Source: Tardiphaga robiniae (GTDB taxonomy: Bacteria > Pseudomonadota > Alphaproteobacteria > Rhizobiales > Xanthobacteraceae). Taken from it: DNA of 64,000 bases. The stretch is taken from positions 62,001-126,000 of the forward strand of contig NZ_LVYV01000045.1 of assembly GCF_001618955.1 (NCBI RefSeq), read 5' to 3'. Positions 1 to 9,298 of the stretch are shown here, in pieces (positions within the stretch are counted from its first letter, which is position 1; each line of letters begins with the position of its first letter). The translations under genes and the position numbers were made by a program. The notes under the pieces are model-generated. The model was not told the DNA's origin and searched no databases. It was given only the letters and a program-made list of their open reading frames with translations.

Positions 1-1052
1 AGCAGTACCACCAAAGTCACGAGGATGACGGACAGCACCAGCGTGAATTGCACGTCATGGACCGAGGCGCGAATGGTCACGGTGCGGTCGCTCACGATGG
101 TCAGCTTGACACCGGCCGGCATAGAGCGCTGCACCTTCGGAATTTCCTCGCGGATCTGGCGAACGACCTCGATAACATTGGCGCCGGGCTGACGCTGGAT
201 CTCGATGATCACCGCTGGCGTGCCTTGATACCAACCGCCAGTACGGTCGTTTTCCAGGCCGTCGACGATCTGCGCGATGTCGCCGATGGTGACAGGGGAT
301 CCGTTGCGATAAGCGATAATGATCGGCCGATACTGATCCGCCGCCGCGATCTGGTCGTTCGCGGCGATGGTGTAAGCTTGCTGCGCTCCGTCGAGCGAGC
401 CCTTGGGGCCCGATACATTGGCACCGGCAATCGCCGTGCGCAGATCCTCCATCGAAATGCCATAGGCAGCGAGCCGAGCCAGATCGGCCTGTACACGCAC
501 CGCCGGCTTCAAGCCGCCAAGCACGGCAACCTTGCCGACACCCGAGATCTGGCTAAGCCGCTGCGCCAACAACGTATCGGACAGATCGCTCATCGATCGC
601 AGCGAGATCGTGTCCGAGGTCAGCGCCAGCGTCATCACCGGCGCGTCGGCCGGATTGACCTTCGCGTAAACCGGCGGATATGGCAGGTTCTTCGGCAGAA
701 CGCCGGCGGCCGCATTGATCGCCGCCTGAACGTCCTGGGTCGCGCCATCGATATCGCGGTTCAGATCGAACTGCAGCGAGATCTGGCTGACGCCGAACGA
801 GCTCGTTGAGGTCATCGACGACAGGGACGGAATCTGGCCGAGCTGCCGCTCCAGTGGCGCGGTGATCAGCGATGCGGTCACTTCGGGGCTCGCGCCCGGC
901 AGCTGCGTCGAGACTTGCACGGTTGGGAAATCGACCTGCGGCAGCGCCGAAACGGGCAGCGCGAAATAGCCGAGGGCGCCGCCGATCAGCAGCGCGACGC
1001 CAAGCAGCGACGTCGCGATGGGCCGGCGGATGAAGGGTTCCGAGACGCTCAT
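1..1052 (-). CDS. RND efflux inner-membrane permease (AcrB/MdtB-C family), N-terminal part
   Basis: The first about 350 residues of a resistance-nodulation-division pump; the gene runs off the left edge of the window. The start MSVSEPFIRRPIATSLL and the following single membrane helix are the classic RND N-terminus, and the porter-domain text LPQVDFPTVQVSTQLPGASP and EVTASLITAPLERQL follows. RND permeases are about 1,030-1,050 residues, so roughly a third is visible. It uses the proton gradient to export substrates through the adaptor and outer-membrane factor encoded just upstream, 62 bases away on the same strand. The sequence is nearest the MdtB/MdtC-type multidrug branch rather than a heavy-metal CzcA type, but the substrate cannot be read from it. 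Confidence 0.93.
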   Translation of the reverse strand, partial: MSVSEPFIRRPIATSLLGVALLIGGALGYFALPVSALPQVDFPTVQVSTQLPGASPEVTASLITAPLERQLGQIPSLSSMTSTSSFGVSQISLQFDLNRDIDGATQDVQAAINAAAGVLPKNLPYPPVYAKVNPADAPVMTLALTSDTISLRSMSDLSDTLLAQRLSQISGVGKVAVLGGLKPAVRVQADLARLAAYGISMEDLRTAIAGANVSGPKGSLDGAQQAYTIAANDQIAAADQYRPIIIAYRNGSPVTIGDIAQIVDGLENDRTGGWYQGTPAVIIEIQRQPGANVIEVVRQIREEIPKVQRSMPAGVKLTIVSDRTVTIRASVHDVQFTLVLSVILVTLVVL

Positions 1053-1114
1053 GACTGTGCGCTCTTTGGTATAGAAGTCATCAACTCAGGCGATCGATCG
1101 TGCGAACATCATGG

Positions 1115-2503
1115 CTACTTCGCTCCCGATGGCGCAGCGCTCGGGCTGGCTGGAGGCGGCGTTTGGCCAATCGGTGCCTGCGGATTGCCCTGGCCACCCG
1201 CACCACCCGAATTCTGGCCGCGCTTGCCACGACGTTCGCCGGCATCATTGCCCTTGCCCCCGCCACGCTTGCGTGGTGCCAAGTCGGCGGTCGGCTCCTG
1301 ATCGCTGGTGCCGACTGACACCTTCGATCCCTCTGTGAGATTGGCAAAGCCCGTGGTGACAACACGCTCGGTCGCCGACAGGCCCTTGGCGATAACGGCC
1401 GTGGTCTCGTTCTGCTGCGTCACGGTGACCGGCACCGCCTTGACGATGTCGCCCTCCTCGATCACGTAACTGAACGTGCCGGCGGGACCGCGCTGCACGG
1501 CCGAGGTCGGCACCACCATCGCATCCTTCAGCGTCTCGACTTTCAGCCGCACATTGACGAACTGACCGGGCCAGAGCTGATAATTCGGGTTCGGGAATTC
1601 CGCCTTCAGCTTCACGGTGCCCGTGGTCGTATCGACCTGATTGTCGATGCCGGTGAGCGTGCCGGTGTCGATGACGGTGACGCCGTCATTGCCGAACACG
1701 TCGACCATCAGCGTGCCCTTGGCAGCAGCGGCATTGGCGCGGACGATCTGCTGCTGCGGCAGGCTGAACAGTACGGCGATGGGCTGCAGCTGCGTGATCA
1801 CCACGAGGCCCGTGGTATCCGACGCATGGATGATGTTGCCCTGATCGACCTGACGCAGGCCGGCCCGGCCAGAGAGCGGCGCTATGATCTTGGTGTAGCT
1901 CAGCGTTGCGGCGGCATTGTCGATGGCAGCCTGATCGGCATTCACCAGCGCCTCCTGCTGGGCGACGAGCGACTTCTGGGTGTCGGCCTGCTGCTTGGAG
2001 CCAGCGTTTGAGGTTGCGAGCTGCTGGTAGCGGATCAGGTCAAGCCGCGCATTGGCCAGCGTCGCTTCGTCCTGCGCCTTCTTGGCGACGGCCTGATCGT
2101 ACAGCGCCTTGTAGAGCACCGGGTCAATCTCGCCGAGCACATCGCCGGCCTTGACGTCCTGACCTTCCTTGAAATTGACCTTGATCAGTTTGCCGTCGAC
2201 CTGTGCGCGCACGGTGACGTTGTTCAGCGCCTTCACCGAGCCGACGCCGTCGAGATAGACCGGCACGTCCTGGATCTTCGGCGTCGCTGCCAGCACCGGC
2301 ACGGTCATCATGTCCGGACGGAAGCCGCCGCGGGCGGCCGTCTGCCGCTGCTGGAAGGCGTTCCAGCCGATATAGCCGAGCCCGCCGAGGATCAGCAGCG
2401 TCACGGCAATCGACACAGTACGGCGGCGCGCCTTGCCGGCGACCTTGGCGACGCCGTCGCCCGTCGCTTTCGCGGCCTCTTTCAACTCCGGCTTAAAGAG
2501 CAT
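1115..2503 (-). CDS. RND efflux periplasmic adaptor (MdtA/HlyD family)
   Basis: Membrane-fusion protein of 462 residues that bridges the RND permease and the outer-membrane factor. After a basic N-terminus there is one membrane helix at about residues 29-48, then paired lipoyl/HlyD half-motifs (VRAQVDGKLIKVNFKEGQDV and TKIIAPLSGRAGLRQVDQGN) flanking an alpha-helical hairpin, then beta-barrel domains. The last about 55 residues are a Gly/Lys/Arg/Pro-rich low-complexity tail, likely disordered. I chose the ATG at 2503 because the frame upstream of it lies inside the 3' end of the outer-membrane factor gene; the two genes overlap by 11 bases, which suggests translational coupling. Confidence 0.93.
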   Translation of the reverse strand: MLFKPELKEAAKATGDGVAKVAGKARRRTVSIAVTLLILGGLGYIGWNAFQQRQTAARGGFRPDMMTVPVLAATPKIQDVPVYLDGVGSVKALNNVTVRAQVDGKLIKVNFKEGQDVKAGDVLGEIDPVLYKALYDQAVAKKAQDEATLANARLDLIRYQQLATSNAGSKQQADTQKSLVAQQEALVNADQAAIDNAAATLSYTKIIAPLSGRAGLRQVDQGNIIHASDTTGLVVITQLQPIAVLFSLPQQQIVRANAAAAKGTLMVDVFGNDGVTVIDTGTLTGIDNQVDTTTGTVKLKAEFPNPNYQLWPGQFVNVRLKVETLKDAMVVPTSAVQRGPAGTFSYVIEEGDIVKAVPVTVTQQNETTAVIAKGLSATERVVTTGFANLTEGSKVSVGTSDQEPTADLAPRKRGGGKGNDAGERRGKRGQNSGGAGGQGNPQAPIGQTPPPASPSAAPSGAK

Positions 2504-3938
2504 TGACCGGTCTTTCCATTTTCGGCTCCCAGCCGCCGCCCAGCGCCTGATAGAGGCTGATGATCGCCTGCAGCCGCGCCAGTTGCGCCTGAGACAGGAC
2601 ATCTTCCGCCTGGAATAGCGTCAGCTGGGTGTTTAGCACAGTTACGATGTCAGCGGTTCCGGCGCGCAATTGCTGCTCGGACAGATCGAAGGCCCGCTTC
2701 GACGCCCGGACCACCTCGCGCTGCAGCCGCAGCCGCTCGGTGGTCTGGCGGATCGCGACCAGCGCATTGTCGACGTCGGCAAAGGACTGCACGACCGTCT
2801 TGCGATAGGTCTGCAGCAATTCGTCCTGCCGCGCCTGGGTCAGCTCGAAATTACCCTGGATGCGCCCGCCATCGAAGATCGGCTGGGTCAGCCCGCCGAC
2901 GAGGCTGAAGAAGGCGGCATTGGGCTGAAACAGCGAGGCCAGCGCAGCGCTCTGATAGCCTCCCGAGCCGGTGAGCTGGATCGAGGGGAAGAACTGCGCC
3001 CGGGCGCTGCCGACGTTAGCCGTGGCCGAGGCCAATTGCGCCTCCTGCCGGCGGATATCCGGCCGCTGGGTTAACAGCTCTGACGGCAGGCCGGGCGTGA
3101 CGCGCGGCGCGGCGATAGTGTTCAGCGAACCGCCGGCCACGCGCACGCTTTCAGGGGGCCGGGACACCAGCGTCGCCAGCGCGTTGACGTTCTGCGCCAG
3201 CGTGGTCCGCAGCGGCGGCACCGCAGCGCGCTGATTGGCCAGCACGCTTTCCTGCTGCGCGACATCGAGATCCGTGCCGGTGCCGGCGGCGAAGCGTTGT
3301 TTGATGGCGTCGAGAATGCGCTGTGCGCTGGCGATATTGCGCTCGGCGGTGCGTATGCGGTCCTGCGAGGTCAGCACCTGGAAATAAGCATTGGCGACTG
3401 CGGCCATGGTGGTCAGCGCCACCACGTCGCGGTCGAAGCGATTGGCAGTCGAGGTTTCTTCCGCAGCCAGCGCGGCGTCGCGGTTCTTGCCCCAGAAATC
3501 GATCTCGTAGCTGGCCGAGAGCGAGGCCGAATAGGTCACTACCTCGCGGCCGCCATTGGTCAACCCGCTAGAGCTTGAGCCCGAGGTCCGCGAATAGGTC
3601 TCCTGCCCGCCGCCGCTCACGCTCGGCAGCAGCGCGGCGCCGGTGATTCGGGCCTGCGCATCGGCCTGCATGATTCGCGATGTTGCCGCAGCGATATCGA
3701 GGTTGACCGTCTGGGCTTCCTCCATCAGCTGCGTCAGTTCCCTGGAGCGAAAGCCGCGCCACCAGTCCAGTGTCGGCGTGGCACCGTTCGGATTGGCCAA
3801 CCGCGCCGCCTTATAGCCCTCGGGAATATCGAGGGCCGGATCAGGCAGATCCTTGGTCAAAATGCAGCCTGCTGAACTCGCAACAACGGCAAAGGCGACG
3901 ATCGAACGCCCGATCTTTTTCGCGAAGACGAGATTCAC
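2493..3938 (-). CDS. Outer-membrane efflux lipoprotein, NodT/TolC family
   Basis: First gene of the efflux operon, 481 residues from a GTG start. The signal peptide ends in the lipobox A-S-S-A-G-C with the lipidated Cys at about residue 25, as in NodT/OprM lipoproteins. Two outer-membrane efflux repeats follow (for example DARAQ-type helix text AEETSTANRFDRDVVALTTM and RIQGNFELTQARQDELLQTY), and the usual NodT ending with GGGW is present. It forms the trimeric exit duct. An in-frame ATG farther upstream (4058) would place about 40 extra residues before the signal peptide, so the GTG at 3938 is preferred; no clear ribosome-binding site is visible for either. Confidence 0.9.
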   Translation of the reverse strand: MNLVFAKKIGRSIVAFAVVASSAGCILTKDLPDPALDIPEGYKAARLANPNGATPTLDWWRGFRSRELTQLMEEAQTVNLDIAAATSRIMQADAQARITGAALLPSVSGGGQETYSRTSGSSSSGLTNGGREVVTYSASLSASYEIDFWGKNRDAALAAEETSTANRFDRDVVALTTMAAVANAYFQVLTSQDRIRTAERNIASAQRILDAIKQRFAAGTGTDLDVAQQESVLANQRAAVPPLRTTLAQNVNALATLVSRPPESVRVAGGSLNTIAAPRVTPGLPSELLTQRPDIRRQEAQLASATANVGSARAQFFPSIQLTGSGGYQSAALASLFQPNAAFFSLVGGLTQPIFDGGRIQGNFELTQARQDELLQTYRKTVVQSFADVDNALVAIRQTTERLRLQREVVRASKRAFDLSEQQLRAGTADIVTVLNTQLTLFQAEDVLSQAQLARLQAIISLYQALGGGWEPKMERPVNAL

Positions 3939-4160
3939 CGCACGAACATCCGGACAAGGCTCCGCCGCGCGCGCTTTGCGCCGGCATTCCGGGCGTTGGG
4001 GTATACAGCCTGAGACACGTTCACCGGGTGATGCTTGGTCAATGAAACGAGCCCGCATTCTAGCGGCCCAATCATCCTGCGGACAGTGTTCTTACGTGTC
4101 GCAACGTGCAAGCGGCACGGATGCAAGATGCCCGCGAATGAGCGGATTTGCACAGATTCC

Positions 4161-4181
4161 CCCGATTTTATCGGGTTTTTT
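4161..4181 (+). terminator. Intrinsic terminator-like hairpin without an obvious upstream gene
   Basis: CCCGAT-TTT-ATCGGG followed by six T. Stem of six pairs, orientation plus. No plus-strand gene precedes it; see findings. Confidence 0.5.
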
Positions 4182-4456
4182 GGCCGCTGACAGAAGCGCC
4201 CGGCAGATCAGGCTTACGAAGATTTCATGTGTTCATTTGTTGCTAACGCCCGGATTGCGTTCCCCTGTGTCATCGGCACCATTTTGAAACCCGCCGGGAC
4301 GTGATGCATGCGCGGCTCAAGCCCATGGGCCATCGCTTCAGCTGCCGCGTGACGAGCTGTTGATCTATCTCGATCGGCTTGACGATGCGGACCGGATGTC
4401 ACCGCTGTTCGGCGTCAATTGTGCCGCCTGAAGCAAGCCATGCAAGAAATACCGGC

Positions 4457-4486
4457 TTGGCGAGTAAACAAGGCCGCGCTTATACT
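4457..4486 (+). promoter_or_regulatory. Probable housekeeping promoter of cfa
   Basis: TTGGCG, 18 bases, TATACT. This matches -35 and -10 boxes well and lies about 130 bases before the cfa start codon, leaving a 5' leader of roughly 125 bases. Confidence 0.5.
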
Positions 4487-4620
4487 CCTGTAAAATCGTC
4501 CGCGCGTTGATCGGATTTCGCAACGCACAAGGGCGGTCCTGTCCGATAGAAGAGCGGCGGCCACTCCTTCCATGCGACTTGAATTCGGGCACAGAACCAC
4601 GAACTCTCCTGGATCTGCAC

Positions 4621-5850
4621 ATGTCTGATCTGATCGTTCTTACTCCGGAAAATGTCGACAAGGCGCTGCCCGATCTGCCGCGCATCGTCCGGCTGGCATT
4701 GGGCTTCGGCTCACGTCTGCGCCGCGGCACGCTCGACGTGACACTTCCCGATGGCCGGCGTGTCCGCCTCGGCGGCATGGAACCTGGTCCTGCCGCGGAG
4801 ATGACGATCACCAGCTATGCGTTCGCGTCGCGTCTTGTGAATGGCGGCGATATCGGCATCGCGGAAGCCTATCTACACCGCGAATGGGACACGCCGGATC
4901 TCACGCAATTCCTGTATCTGTTCTGCGTCAATCACGATCTCATTCAGGCGATGCTCGGCAACAATCCGCTGATGCGCTTCGTCCAGATCGTTCGCCACTG
5001 GTTCAACCGCAATACCAAGCGGCAAGCCCGCAGGAACATCTACGCGCATTATGACATCGGCAACGCGTTCTATTCGGCGTGGCTCGATCCGAGCATGACT
5101 TATTCGTCAGCGATTTTTGAGGACGGCGCGCAGGATCTCACGGCCGCACAGAACAACAAGTATCGCCGGCTTGCAGAAGCGATCGATCTGAAGCCCGGCC
5201 AGAAGGTGTTGGAGATTGGCTGCGGTTGGGGTGGCTTTGCCGAATACGCAGCGAAGAACTATGGCGCGCATGTCACCGGCCTCACCATCTCGACCGAGCA
5301 GCGTGATTTCGCGCGAAAGCGAATGCAGGATGCTAGCCTTGGCGACAAGGTCGAGATCAAGTTTCAGGACTATCGCGACGAACGCGGCCAATATGACCGC
5401 ATTGCTTCGATCGAAATGATCGAGGCTGTCGGCGAGCAATTCTGGCCGCAGTATTTCTCACAATTGCGCGACCGTCTGCTGCCGGGCGGGCTCGTGGGCA
5501 TTCAGGCCATCACGATCCAGGACAAATTCTTCCAAGCTTATCGCCGCGAGGTCGACTTCATCCAGCGCTACGTCTTTCCCGGCGGCATGCTGCCGACGCC
5601 GGAGATCCTGAAATCCCTCGGCGACAAATACGGTGTTCCTGTCATCAAGGAACGCATATTCGGACTGGATTATGCCAAGACGCTGGCGACCTGGAGAGAT
5701 AGTTTCCGCGCGGCCTGGCCGAGCCTGACGCTGCTCGGTTTCGACGACCGGTTCCGGCGGCTCTGGGAATACTACCTGGCCTATTGCGAGGCCGGTTTCC
5801 TGTCCGGGAATATCGACGTCCGTCAGGTCGTGTTCGCCAAAGCTCATTGA
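4621..5850 (+). CDS. cfa: Cyclopropane-fatty-acyl-phospholipid synthase
   Basis: A 409-residue cytoplasmic enzyme that transfers a methylene group from S-adenosylmethionine to the double bond of unsaturated acyl chains in membrane phospholipids. The N-terminal lipid-binding half is followed by the class I methyltransferase fold; the SAM-binding motif VLEIGCGWGGFAEYAA is at about residues 196-211, and YDIGNAFYSAWLDPSMTYS upstream of it is typical of CFA synthases. The frame is open upstream to 4507 but the family N-terminus begins at MSDLIVLTPEN, so the ATG at 4621 is used. A good promoter is present upstream. Cyclopropanation typically accompanies stationary phase and acid stress. Confidence 0.92.
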   Translation: MSDLIVLTPENVDKALPDLPRIVRLALGFGSRLRRGTLDVTLPDGRRVRLGGMEPGPAAEMTITSYAFASRLVNGGDIGIAEAYLHREWDTPDLTQFLYLFCVNHDLIQAMLGNNPLMRFVQIVRHWFNRNTKRQARRNIYAHYDIGNAFYSAWLDPSMTYSSAIFEDGAQDLTAAQNNKYRRLAEAIDLKPGQKVLEIGCGWGGFAEYAAKNYGAHVTGLTISTEQRDFARKRMQDASLGDKVEIKFQDYRDERGQYDRIASIEMIEAVGEQFWPQYFSQLRDRLLPGGLVGIQAITIQDKFFQAYRREVDFIQRYVFPGGMLPTPEILKSLGDKYGVPVIKERIFGLDYAKTLATWRDSFRAAWPSLTLLGFDDRFRRLWEYYLAYCEAGFLSGNIDVRQVVFAKAH

Positions 5851-5972
5851 TCGCACTCCGGAATTTCCGCACTGCGGCACCAAATGGGTGAGGCGAACGC
5901 TCCCTTGTATGGCCCTGCGGCCTCCACTAGGGTCGCGCCAGATCGACAACCCGAGCGAAGATTTTCAGCACC

Positions 5973-7013
5973 ATGACCTTCAACAAAGACGTCGTCGAAG
6001 CTATCGGCAACACGCCTCTGATCAAGCTGAAGCGGGCGTCCGAACTCACCGGCTGCACCATTCTCGGCAAGGCCGAATTCATGAATCCTGGCCAGTCGGT
6101 GAAAGACCGCGCGGGCAAATGGATGATCCTGGAAGCGGAAAAGCGCGGCGATCTCAAGCCCGGCGGTCTCATTGTTGAATCGACTGCGGGCAATACTGGT
6201 ATCGGTCTCGCCGTGGTGGCGAGCGCGCGCGGCTATCGCACGCTGATCGTGATCCCGGAGACGCAGAGCCAGGAAAAGAAAGATATGCTGCGGCTCAACG
6301 GCGCCGAACTGATCGAAGTGCCGGCGCTGCCGTTCGCCAATCCGAACAATTATCAGCATGTCGGACGACGGCTCGCAGATCAGCTGCGCAAGACCGAGCC
6401 GAACGGCGTTCTGTTTGCCGACCAGTGGAACAATCTCGACAACGCCAAAGCCCATTACGAATCGACGGGCCCCGAGATCTGGGAACAGACTGGCGGCAAG
6501 GTGGACGGCTTCATCTCGGCGGTCGGCACCGGCGGCACGCTAGCCGGCGCGACCCGCTACCTGAAGGAAAAGAACAACAACATCGTTACGGCCTGCGCCG
6601 ATCCAAATGGCTTTGCGATGTATAACTGGTTCAAGCATGGCGAAGCCAAGTCCACGCCGGGCGATTCCATCACGGAAGGCATCGGGATAGGCCGCGTAAC
6701 GCCGGTCATCGAGACCGCGAAGGTCGATACCGCCTTCCTGATCCCTGATGAGGAAGCCATCGCCGTCATCTATGACCTGCTCCAGCACGAAGGCCTCTGC
6801 CTCGGCGGCTCGTCCGGCATCAACATTGCCGGTGCAATCCGTCTGGCCAAGGAGCTCGGCCCGGGCAAGACCATTGTCACTATTCTCTGCGACTCGGGCG
6901 GCCGCTATCAGTCGAAGCTGTTCAATCCCGACTTCATGCGCAGCAAGAACCTGCCGGTGCCGGGATGGCTGGAGAAGAAGAGCGATATCTCGGTGCCGTT
7001 CGAGAAAGTCTGA
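5973..7013 (+). CDS. cysK: Cysteine synthase A (O-acetylserine sulfhydrylase)
   Basis: PLP enzyme of 346 residues making L-cysteine from O-acetylserine and sulfide. The PLP lysine is K44 in SVKDRAG, the substrate loop TAGNTG is at 71-76, and the C-terminal half carries GTGGTLAG and the phosphate-binding GGSSG-type loop (LGGSSGIN). At about 346 residues it is the longer alphaproteobacterial form. It stands alone on the plus strand, 122 bases after cfa, and ends 11 bases before the convergent end of aapP. Confidence 0.95.
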   Translation: MTFNKDVVEAIGNTPLIKLKRASELTGCTILGKAEFMNPGQSVKDRAGKWMILEAEKRGDLKPGGLIVESTAGNTGIGLAVVASARGYRTLIVIPETQSQEKKDMLRLNGAELIEVPALPFANPNNYQHVGRRLADQLRKTEPNGVLFADQWNNLDNAKAHYESTGPEIWEQTGGKVDGFISAVGTGGTLAGATRYLKEKNNNIVTACADPNGFAMYNWFKHGEAKSTPGDSITEGIGIGRVTPVIETAKVDTAFLIPDEEAIAVIYDLLQHEGLCLGGSSGINIAGAIRLAKELGPGKTIVTILCDSGGRYQSKLFNPDFMRSKNLPVPGWLEKKSDISVPFEKV

Positions 7014-7024
7014 AGCGGAACGCC

Positions 7025-7771
7025 TCAGCGGAGAATCTGGCTCAGGAACAGCTTCGTCCGCGCATGCTGCGGATTGGCGAAGAACTGGTCCGGTGTATTC
7101 GCCTCGATGATCTGTCCGGCATCCATGAACACCACCCGGCTGGCGACTTCCTTGGCAAAGCCCATCTCGTGCGTGACTACCAGCATGGTCATGCCCTCGC
7201 CGGCAAGATCGACCATGGTGTCGAGCACTTCCTTGACCATTTCCGGGTCCAGCGCCGATGTCGGCTCATCGAACAGCATCACCTTCGGCGTCATCGTTAG
7301 CGCTCGCGCGATCGCGACGCGCTGTTGCTGGCCGCCGGAGAGCTGACCGGGATAGGCATTGGCCTTGTCCGGAATGCGCACCCGCTCCAGATATTTCATC
7401 GCCGCGGCATCGGCGTCCTTCTTCGGCATATGCCTTACCCAGATCGGCGCCAACGTGCAGTTCTCAAGCACGGTCAGATGTGGAAACAGGTTGAAGCTCT
7501 GGAACACCATCCCGACATCACGTCTGATATCGTCGACGCGGCGCAGGTTCGGGCCGAGTTCGATGCCGTCGATGGTGATGCGGCCTTCCTGAAACTCCTC
7601 CAGTGCATTGATGCAGCGGATCAGCGTCGATTTGCCCGAGCCCGACGGCCCGCAGATCACAATGCGCTGACCGCGGCCGACCAGGAGATCGATATCGCGC
7701 AGCACGTGGAAATCGCCGAACCATTTGTTGAGGCCGGCAACCGAGACGATGGGATTCACGGATACGGACAT
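7025..7771 (-). CDS. aapP: General L-amino acid ABC transporter ATPase AapP
   Basis: ATP-binding subunit, 248 residues, of the polar amino acid uptake type. Walker A GPSGSGKS is at 41-48, the signature LSGGQ at 144-148, Walker B VMLFDEP at 164-170 and the H-loop VVTHEMG after it. Last gene of aapJQMP, six bases after aapM, so probably co-transcribed. In Rhizobium the Aap system takes up a broad range of L-amino acids and is important for nutrition in symbiosis. Confidence 0.95.
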   Translation of the reverse strand: MSVSVNPIVSVAGLNKWFGDFHVLRDIDLLVGRGQRIVICGPSGSGKSTLIRCINALEEFQEGRITIDGIELGPNLRRVDDIRRDVGMVFQSFNLFPHLTVLENCTLAPIWVRHMPKKDADAAAMKYLERVRIPDKANAYPGQLSGGQQQRVAIARALTMTPKVMLFDEPTSALDPEMVKEVLDTMVDLAGEGMTMLVVTHEMGFAKEVASRVVFMDAGQIIEANTPDQFFANPQHARTKLFLSQILR

Positions 7772-7777
7772 ATCACC

Positions 7778-9298
7778 TCAACTCCGCCGATGCGCATTCA
7801 GCCGACGCTCGACGAACAACGAATAGCGCGAGATGCCGAAGCACATCACGAAATACATGATGCCGGTAAAGGCAAAACCGGTGAACAAGGTTGTCGGCGT
7901 CGACCAGTTCGGGTCGGCAAAGGATGCGCGGAGCTGACCGAGCAAATCGAATAGCGCGACGATGGACACCAGCGATGTATCCTTCAGCAACGCGATGAAG
8001 CTGTTGACGAGGCCGGGAATGACATGACGCAGCGCCTGCGGCATCACCACCTGACGCGTGGTCTTCCAGTAGGACAGGCCCAGCGCACTTGCCGCCTCCG
8101 CCTGACCGCGCGGGATCGCCTGCAGTCCGCCGCGGATCACCTCGGCATTATAGGCGCCGGCAAACAACGCGATGCCGATCAGCGCACGCACCAGCCCATC
8201 GACAGTGAAATTGCCAGGCAGAAACAGCGGCAGCATATAGGTTGCAAAGAACAATACGGTGATCAGCGGCACGCCGCGCCAGAATTCGATGAAGGCAATC
8301 GAGAACAGCCGGATCAGCGGGATGGTCGAGCGTCGGCCGAGCGCCAGCGCGATACCAACGGGCATCGACGTGACGATGCCGGTGATCGATACCACCAGCG
8401 TCACCAGCAATCCGCCCCAGAGCCGCGTATCGACGATCGGCAATCCGCCGCGATCGAGCCGCAGCAGGGCGATGACGGCGGCGATGCCAGCGAAGACGGA
8501 GATACTGTTGGCCAGCGCATGCCAGCCGCTGCGGAAATGGCCGTTCAACAAGAAGATGAGCAGCGAGACAATGATGGCGGTTGTCGTCAGTTCGAACCAG
8601 ACGGGCTTGCCGTGATTGACGCCCTCGTTTCGCAGCCAGTCGAACGATAGCGCGACGAGTTGCAGGCCGTCACCGAATGCCACGATACCGTTGCCGATCA
8701 ACCTGAGCAGATCACCAACGACAGCAATATCGGACAGAAGGCCAATGCCCCTGAGCCTGCGACCGACATCCGTGATGTGGACCGCGACGGTCGACAGAAA
8801 ATCCGCGGCCCAACTGATTCCGAAGCCATTGATGCCACCGCCATACAGCAGGAAAAACGCCACGACGGGGAAGGCAAGGAAGAACAGTCCGGCATTCACG
8901 CTCTTCGCCGGCAGACGCGGGATCAGCAGCGGCAGAAGCAATAGTGCACCGAGCAGGAATGTCAGGTTGACGCGCCAGCGTTCCGGCTCAGGATAAAAGC
9001 CGTAGATGAACTGCGTGAATTTGGCCTGCACGAATGGCCAGCAGGCGCCGACGGCGTGGCCAGTATTTTCCGGCAGGCACGCCGTGCGGTCCTGCCCCTG
9101 CCAGACGGCGTCGATCAGCAGGAATTTGACCGTGGGGGCAATGGTGAACCACAGCAGCAATAGGCTGACGACCGTCAGCAGAATATTGGTCGGTGAATTC
9201 AGCAGCCGCGTCTGCACAAAGCCTACGAAACCCGTGCTGCGCACCGGCGCGGCGCGTTCTGCAACCAGTTCTTTTGCAACGAAGCTGGTGTCGCTCAT
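7778..9298 (-). CDS. aapM: General L-amino acid ABC transporter permease AapM
   Basis: Inner-membrane permease of 506 residues. The C-terminal half is a standard HisM/GlnP permease domain with the EAA loop EAASALGLSYWKTTRQVVMP that contacts AapP. The N-terminal half has extra helices and a long stretch between about residues 120 and 290; Rhizobium AapM is about 385 residues, so this copy is longer by more than 100, as can be the case in Bradyrhizobium relatives. The start overlaps the stop of aapQ in ATGA (9295-9298), a sign of translational coupling. Confidence 0.92.
   Translation of the reverse strand: MSDTSFVAKELVAERAAPVRSTGFVGFVQTRLLNSPTNILLTVVSLLLLWFTIAPTVKFLLIDAVWQGQDRTACLPENTGHAVGACWPFVQAKFTQFIYGFYPEPERWRVNLTFLLGALLLLPLLIPRLPAKSVNAGLFFLAFPVVAFFLLYGGGINGFGISWAADFLSTVAVHITDVGRRLRGIGLLSDIAVVGDLLRLIGNGIVAFGDGLQLVALSFDWLRNEGVNHGKPVWFELTTTAIIVSLLIFLLNGHFRSGWHALANSISVFAGIAAVIALLRLDRGGLPIVDTRLWGGLLVTLVVSITGIVTSMPVGIALALGRRSTIPLIRLFSIAFIEFWRGVPLITVLFFATYMLPLFLPGNFTVDGLVRALIGIALFAGAYNAEVIRGGLQAIPRGQAEAASALGLSYWKTTRQVVMPQALRHVIPGLVNSFIALLKDTSLVSIVALFDLLGQLRASFADPNWSTPTTLFTGFAFTGIMYFVMCFGISRYSLFVERRLNAHRRS

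Larger units (their letters stand above)
3939..4620. other. Intergenic region between efflux operon and cfa
   Basis: Divergent intergenic stretch of about 680 bases. It holds a plus-strand intrinsic terminator-like hairpin (4161-4181) and a sigma70-type promoter for cfa (4457-4486). The piece 4347-4431 can be read on the plus strand as a short protein-like fragment ending in a stop, but it has no start and was not recognised. Nothing else was identified. Confidence 0.6.

Noticed and set aside
4310-4435. Short protein-like stretch (LPRDELLIYLDRLDDADRM) on the plus strand
   Set aside because: No start codon or ribosome-binding site, no recognised family; could be a remnant but cannot be supported.
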